This document shows, one piece after another, positions 9,001 to 11,224 of a DNA stretch of 11,224 nt (positions within the stretch are counted from its first letter, which is position 1; each line of letters starts with the position of its first letter). Under the pieces are notes generated by a model. It saw only the letters and a list, made by a program, of their open reading frames with translations, was not told the DNA's origin and searched no databases. Source of the stretch: Flavobacteriaceae bacterium (GTDB taxonomy: Bacteria; Bacteroidota; Bacteroidia; Flavobacteriales; Flavobacteriaceae); the NCBI GenBank assembly GCA_003533785.1, contig DQCR01000040.1, forward strand, positions 1-11,224, in the 5' to 3' direction. Both the position numbers and the translations under genes were made by a program.

Positions 9001-10481
9001 TTTCTTTTGACCGTCTATACAACATCCTAGGCTTAAAGAATAAAACAGCACGCTTCTCTCCACTAGTACAACGTCGCTTGGCCGAGAAAGAACCTGAAAA
9101 CAACACAGAAGAGGAAAAGAAAAAGAAGAAAAATAAGCCAGTACTCAAAACACTTGTAGATGGATTGAGCACCCTCAAACGCGTCCAGTTCAACTATTCT
9201 GAAAACAATGGGAAAGTGCTCCCAGGATATTTACAGGGTGTAGGCGGTTTTGGAACGACCAATCCCTCCTTAGGTTTCACCATGGGGAGCCAAGACGACA
9301 TCCGCTACGAAGCTGCTAGAAATGGTTATCTGACAAGCTTTCCCAATTTCAATCAACCATTTACTCAGGTTCACAATAATAAGCTCACGGTAACCGCACA
9401 ATTCAATCCACTCAAAGACCTTGTTGTGGACTTGAATGCCGAACGAACCTATTCTGAAAATATTCGAGAAAACTTTCAAGTAGAAAATCAAGAATACATT
9501 CCATTGAACAGCAATATCTATGGAAACTTTGGTATGTCGACCTTGTTAATTAAAACAGCTTTCAACCGAACACGTGGTGTCACCAATGCGAGCTTCGATG
9601 TCTTTCGAGCCAATCGTTATGAAATAGCAGATCGCCTTGCCAGAGAATCGGGATTGTCTACCGAAAATAGGGATGGTTTGGGATATCCTCAGGGTTTTGG
9701 TAAAGATCAGCAAGATGTTTTAATTGCCGCTTTTCTATCCGCCTACACAGATACGGCTCCTGATAAAATAAATTTGAATCCGATACAGTCTTTTCCCTTA
9801 CCCAACTGGAATTTGAAATACACAGGTCTGAGTAGCCTCAAGGCATTTAAAAATCTATTCAATCGATTTTCTATAGCCCATGCCTATCGGGCGAGTTATA
9901 CATTGACCAATTTTCAAACCAACTTAGATTTTGATCCACAACGCCCTCTTCAATTTGATGCTGCTGGGAATTTAATTACAGAACGCTTATTCAGTAATAT
10001 CAACCTAGTTGAGCAATTCAACCCTTTGTTGCGTTTGGATGTGGAATTCAAAAACTCACTAAAAATACTTGCCGAATTAAAAAGGGATCGTGCCTTGTCG
10101 CTTAGTTTGGACAATAGCTTGCTCACTGAATCCAGCGGAAATGAGTACGTTTTAGGAATGGGTTACCGCATCAGGGACTTACGTATTAGAGCCAATCTGA
10201 ACGGAAGAAGAACAACACTTTCTGGGGACTTGAATATTAAAGCCGATTTGTCCTACCGAAGAAATATAACGGTACTTCGAAACTTAGAATACAATAACAA
10301 TCAAGTTACTGCTGGACAAACCCTCTTGTCCATAAAATTGGCAGCGGACTACAACTTGTCACGCAACTTGACAACCCTGTTTTTCTACGATCATAATTTT
10401 TCCAAATTTGAGGTATCAACGGCCTTCCCTCAAACAAGTATTCGATCTGGATTTACCCTGCGATACAATTTTGGAAATTAG
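3021..10481 (+). CDS. sprA: Type IX secretion system outer-membrane translocon SprA (Sov homologue)
   Basis: SprA forms the giant single-chain barrel (36 strands in the Flavobacterium johnsoniae structure) through which the type IX system exports CTD-bearing proteins, including gliding adhesins; PorV and a plug protein bind its lateral opening. This copy has 2486 aa, close to the roughly 2400 of F. johnsoniae. Residues 1-32 are a signal peptide (RKR, hydrophobic core, then STLA before Gln33). Family landmarks in order: TRIEVWITNR at 409-418, GSVRVTAGGRLLQEGVDY from 777, YIDDFEGAQTTIDVKG near 934, acidic DVGLDGLSDNDE at 1164-1175, VCDLQPQDAR near 1416, LCGEVWFNEL at 1594-1603, FNYSENNGKVLPGY from 2057, and a final strand ending LRYNFGN, typical of an outer-membrane barrel. 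Residues 238-280 look like a coiled coil; 2021-2040 form a Glu/Lys-rich loop. No frameshift or internal stop. The TTG start is 6 nt after ruvA, so it is probably co-transcribed with ruvA and maeB. Whether this organism glides cannot be told from this gene. Confidence 0.96.
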   Translation: MHTGRKRLHLNPTFTLVLLFLAGLFCHVSTLAQTPTDSNSQIGKITLPAASAVSQNYSYDPERDLYYLAVEIDGYPITTPLVLTPKEYDALVLKESLKNYFKEKTETLSGKKENLQESQKNLLPELYINNEFFQNIFGSNAINIKPQGSIGVDFGVRYQRNDNPIASPTLRRNFSFDFDQRISLSLIGNIGERLQITANYDTESTFDFQNLVKIQFNPPKLTEAVGVSDRGGILEKADQLKEKYNQAQNTIQDLKSKALEAQAQFEQAQQSIANFQDKIKGYAQDPTQLGNKVTDYLNGKVTEDGIIQNIDLGNISMPINNSLIQGAQSLFGVRADLKFGKTYITTVFSEQRSQSQNITAQGGGRLNSFSVFALDYEEDRHYFLSQYFRDHYDEALKTYPYINSPIQITRIEVWITNRSAQTQNIRNIIAIQDLGEAHPENTLLDDKTGSFFTAEAVNGLPNNAANLLDPKLISNNSGILTNAIRDIATAQAGFGNLSAQVQEGFDYALLESARKLESNEFQYHPQLGYISLNQRLSNDEVLAVAFQYTYAGEVYQVGEFANGDVPSTETLQATSQNRDQIQNNNLVVKMLKSNLTNVQQPVWNLMMKNVYNTGAFQLAEDEFRLSILYTDPSPINYMTPVDNGKWPENLEEQILLNTFQLDRLNNYQDPLPQGDGFFDFIPGITIDPQFGRIIFPSVEPFGSFLFELLQTEENTEQYDLPTTYNANQKKYVFREMYAQTKAAALEATEKNKFELKGRYKSEGGEGIPIGAFNVPRGSVRVTAGGRLLQEGVDYTVNYDIGRVIIIDEGLKSSNVPVEISVENNSFFNQQNKRFSGVNVQHQLNDKVVFGGTLLNLSENPLTQKANYGTEPVNNTMLGFNTNFSTELPFLTRLASKLPSGVTETPSLLSFRGEIASLKAGNPRNTQLQGEATVYIDDFEGAQTTIDVKGFTAWKLSSVPAKNYKGSEAPTPLASGEGRAKLAWYTLDPVFFRPGRPAGINNDDISLNTTRRIFIKEIFPEQDLVQGTTTIQNTLDLAFYPREKGPYNNSEETEFVQAPAENWAGITRPIAATNFEQSNVEFIEFWLLDTFNELNGEENDLGELVFHLGNISEDILKDGRKQYENGLPGADETSLVFNTDWGVVPATQSLLYAFNTNAEDRPLQDVGLDGLSDNDEAQIYTNGPAEDPAGDNYDYFVSAQGGILDRYKNYNGTDGNSPIDFSNTDRGNNTEPDTEDINRDQSMNTIDSYFEYRVPITRDMTVGNHPFVTDVRENVKVNVPNGDEINTRWIQFKVPVQKGYYQGTAFQQYFEAINNIEDLRSIRFMRMVLSGFEQPVVFRFGTLELVRGDWRRYLQQINPKINRNPNTTVDISTVNILENENRIPINYILPPDIVREQVNTNNTIVRQNEQSLAFRVCDLQPQDARAIFKSVDVDMRQYKKLHMYLHAESIPGQSKLPGEGNAQDYDRRLVAFIRLGTDYQDNYYQIEVPLKPTAYEENNSNQLSANEVWQPDSNSIEVTLEKLTQLKAKALQQALAGEALYFDEELTPIRETTPISMLPGAKKYKFSVKGNPSLGSIKTMMIGVKNPSTHVGDVLCGEVWFNELRIAGIDSEGGWAAVASLDANMANFASLSATGRYSSIGFGGLDQSPNNSNREELLQYNMVSNVNIGQLLPQKWGLQAPLNFSVGETVITPEFDPYYQDLELETRLETAQNPATREAIRKQAIDYTKRKSISVIGLRKQKTGSGKTRFYSPENLDVSYAYNEQTHNDFEIQELKDINLLLSANYGYSFQPFEINPFQKIKALKTKKYWEWLRQINFSPLPNSIGFTSNINRRYRNQQFREVYLEGVDASQQLALPELQQRNFLVDWSYTLNHNLSRSLRMTFTANSNNIVRKPFQAYEQNRGLSSPYNRDVWDELWNLGESNVYNQALILNYKLPLRYIPALSFIDANYNYSGNFNWQRGSEALANVLSEEGTALGIVHTVQNANTKSLAGSISFDRLYNILGLKNKTARFSPLVQRRLAEKEPENNTEEEKKKKKNKPVLKTLVDGLSTLKRVQFNYSENNGKVLPGYLQGVGGFGTTNPSLGFTMGSQDDIRYEAARNGYLTSFPNFNQPFTQVHNNKLTVTAQFNPLKDLVVDLNAERTYSENIRENFQVENQEYIPLNSNIYGNFGMSTLLIKTAFNRTRGVTNASFDVFRANRYEIADRLARESGLSTENRDGLGYPQGFGKDQQDVLIAAFLSAYTDTAPDKINLNPIQSFPLPNWNLKYTGLSSLKAFKNLFNRFSIAHAYRASYTLTNFQTNLDFDPQRPLQFDAAGNLITERLFSNINLVEQFNPLLRLDVEFKNSLKILAELKRDRALSLSLDNSLLTESSGNEYVLGMGYRIRDLRIRANLNGRRTTLSGDLNIKADLSYRRNITVLRNLEYNNNQVTAGQTLLSIKLAADYNLSRNLTTLFFYDHNFSKFEVSTAFPQTSIRSGFTLRYNFGN
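3732..3860 (+). other. Predicted coiled-coil segment within SprA
   Basis: Residues 238-280 are almost free of aromatic and proline residues and rich in Gln, Lys, Glu and Ala (DQLKEKYNQAQ, LKSKALEAQAQFEQAQQS), with hydrophobic residues spaced like a heptad pattern. The segment interrupts an otherwise strand-rich N-terminal region, between the NPPKLTEAVG motif and the conserved DYLNGKVTEDGIIQNI block. Other SprA proteins, as I remember them, have a charged helical insertion of variable sequence here. It may project into the periplasm as a helical hairpin; this is inferred from composition only. Confidence 0.5.
9081..9140 (+). other. Low-complexity Glu/Lys-rich loop of SprA (purine-rich DNA)
   Basis: The stretch encodes residues 2021-2040, EKEPENNTEEE followed by five lysines, Asn, Lys and Pro, on a nearly all-purine coding strand. 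It sits just before the conserved FNYSENNG block of the C-terminal barrel. A charged, flexible inter-strand loop is the likely structure. The lysines use mixed AAA and AAG codons, so there is no long homopolymer and slippage is unlikely. Confidence 0.5.
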
Positions 10482-10487
10482 GATTTA

Positions 10488-10514
10488 TTTTACTGAAGAA
10501 ATCTGTTACATTTG
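10488..10514 (+). promoter_or_regulatory. Bacteroidota-type promoter for gcvH
   Basis: TACATTTG at 10507-10514 is an exact TAnnTTTG -7 box in the 50-bp gap between sprA and gcvH. The -33 side is weak: TTT at 10488-10490 is 16 bp upstream and no well-placed TTG exists. The box is 17 nt from the gcvH ATG, which implies a leader of about 10 nt. No terminator-like hairpin for sprA is seen in the gap, so some read-through from sprA is possible. Confidence 0.6.
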
Positions 10515-10531
10515 TTTAAAACACTCCAGCT

Positions 10532-10915
10532 ATGAATGTACCGGAAGGACTTTTATATACCAAAGATCACGAATGGGTCAAAATTGAGGGAAATACGGCC
10601 ACTGTTGGTATCACCGACTTTGCACAAGGTGAATTGGGAGATATTGTATACATCGAAATTGAGACCCTAGACGAGGAGGTGGCCCAAGAAGAGGTGTTCG
10701 GAACTGTAGAAGCTGTGAAAACGGTTTCCGACCTTTTCATGCCTTTATCCGGAATGGTAAAGGATTTCAATTCCGTATTGGAAGATACGCCCGAAAAAGT
10801 TAATGAAGATCCTTATGGAGAGGGCTGGATTATCAAAATTGATATGGAAGATCCAACCAATACCGAGGGTTTGTTGAGTGCGGCAGATTATCAAGCTTTA
10901 GTGACGGGTTCTTAA
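10532..10915 (+). CDS. gcvH: Glycine cleavage system H protein
   Basis: GcvH is the small lipoylated carrier that shuttles the aminomethyl group from the P protein (GcvP) to the T protein (GcvT), and is reoxidised by dihydrolipoamide dehydrogenase, during breakdown of glycine to CO2, ammonia and methylene-tetrahydrofolate. The 127 aa are the standard length. The lipoyl-attachment block FGTVEAVKTVSDLFMP puts the acceptor at Lys63. Other family signatures are YTKDHEWVKIEG at 9-20, VGITDFAQGELGDIVYIE at 25-42 and NEDPYGEGWIIKI at 91-103. The ATG at 10532 fits the upstream promoter and the N-terminus MNVPEGLLYTKDHEW typical of the family. The genes for the other glycine-cleavage proteins are not nearby. 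gcvH next to sprA is, to my recollection, a common flavobacterial gene order and does not imply a role in secretion. Confidence 0.97.
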   Translation: MNVPEGLLYTKDHEWVKIEGNTATVGITDFAQGELGDIVYIEIETLDEEVAQEEVFGTVEAVKTVSDLFMPLSGMVKDFNSVLEDTPEKVNEDPYGEGWIIKIDMEDPTNTEGLLSAADYQALVTGS

Positions 10916-10985
10916 GCGAGAGAAACTCCCTTCATCACTCCCAATAATTTCCAAGATGAAAAGCGCATTTTTGTCAAATATTTTT

Positions 10986-10993
10986 TAGTTTAG
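10986..10993 (+). promoter_or_regulatory. Weak candidate -7 box for the tonB-like gene
   Basis: TAGTTTAG differs from TAnnTTTG at one position and lies 19 nt before the ATG at 11013, about the same distance as the boxes of maeB and gcvH. The only nearby TTG (10971-10973) is just 12 bp upstream, too close for a standard -33 element. The 97-bp gap 10916-11012 holds nothing else convincing; it is AT-rich towards its 3' end and has no strong hairpin. Confidence 0.25.
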
Positions 10994-11012
10994 CCCTTCA
11001 ACACTATATTTT

Positions 11013-11224
11013 ATGCAACCGAAGAAAAATCCGAAAGTTGATTTATCTAAAAATAGCAGTCTGTATTTCGTTGCAGGCCTTGCTTTTATCCTATTGATTT
11101 CTTGGCAAGCCATCGAATGGAAAACTTATGATAAAAGCTTATATGGGTACGAAGCATTAAACGTGGAAGACGATGACGATGAGGATGTACCAATCACCGA
11201 ACAAATAAAAACCCCACCCCCCCC
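11013..11224 (+). CDS. TonB-family energy transducer, N-terminal part (cut by window end)
   Basis: Only the first 70 codons and two further bases are present. The protein begins MQPKKNPKVDLSKNSSLYFV, has a single hydrophobic helix at about 17-34 (YFVAGLAFILLISWQAIE), then KTYDKS, an acidic run (EDDDDED at 52-58), VPITEQIKT and the start of a polyproline stretch. This order is characteristic of flavobacterial TonB proteins: a cytoplasmic N-terminus, an inner-membrane anchor that would contact ExbB/ExbD, and a proline-rich periplasmic linker. The C-terminal domain that touches TonB-dependent receptors is expected beyond the window. By family role it carries proton-motive force to outer-membrane importers. 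The ATG is preceded by an AT-rich leader without Shine-Dalgarno sequence. Confidence 0.85.
   Translation, partial: MQPKKNPKVDLSKNSSLYFVAGLAFILLISWQAIEWKTYDKSLYGYEALNVEDDDDEDVPITEQIKTPPP

Noticed and set aside
10905..10930. Possible terminator hairpin after gcvH (GGGTTC pairing with GAAACTCCC)
   Set aside because: Pairing is imperfect with bulges, the stem includes the end of the gene, and no T run follows.
11005..11012. TATATTTT directly before the tonB-like ATG as a -7 box
   Set aside because: It would put the transcription start inside the coding region, and it lacks the final G of the consensus.

Overview
The window looks like ordinary core chromosome of a member of the Bacteroidota, almost certainly class Flavobacteriia (probably family Flavobacteriaceae; I cannot name the genus). 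The evidence is the protein content (an SprA-type secretion translocon, a flavobacterial-type TonB, a MaeB-type malic enzyme), the two TAnnTTTG-type -7 promoter boxes, and the absence of Shine-Dalgarno sequences upstream of starts. All genes lie on the + strand and coding density is very high.

Layout: (1) positions 1-93 hold the C-terminal end of a membrane protein of uncertain family. (2) A 66-bp gap carries a Bacteroidota-type promoter. (3) maeB (160-2436), a full-length malic enzyme with a C-terminal phosphotransacetylase-like domain, overlaps ruvA by 4 bp. (4) ruvA (2433-3014) encodes the Holliday-junction-binding subunit. (5) sprA (3021-10481) follows after 6 nt, in the same reading frame as ruvA, and begins with TTG. 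It encodes a 2486-aa outer-membrane barrel, the translocon of the type IX secretion system, and takes up two thirds of the window. (6) A 50-bp gap carries a second clear -7 box. (7) gcvH (10532-10915) encodes the lipoylated H protein of glycine cleavage. (8) After a 97-bp gap a tonB-like gene begins at 11013 and is cut by the window end in its proline-rich linker.

How the genes fit together: maeB-ruvA-sprA have the spacing of one transcription unit with no visible internal promoter or terminator, so the secretion translocon probably shares a transcript with housekeeping genes. gcvH has its own promoter-like element. SprA and TonB both serve the outer membrane (protein export and energised import), but nothing here shows that they are functionally linked. 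No RNA genes, CRISPR arrays, insertion sequences, phage genes or defence genes were seen. I found no convincing new system. The observations worth checking concern translation and promoter architecture and some features within SprA.
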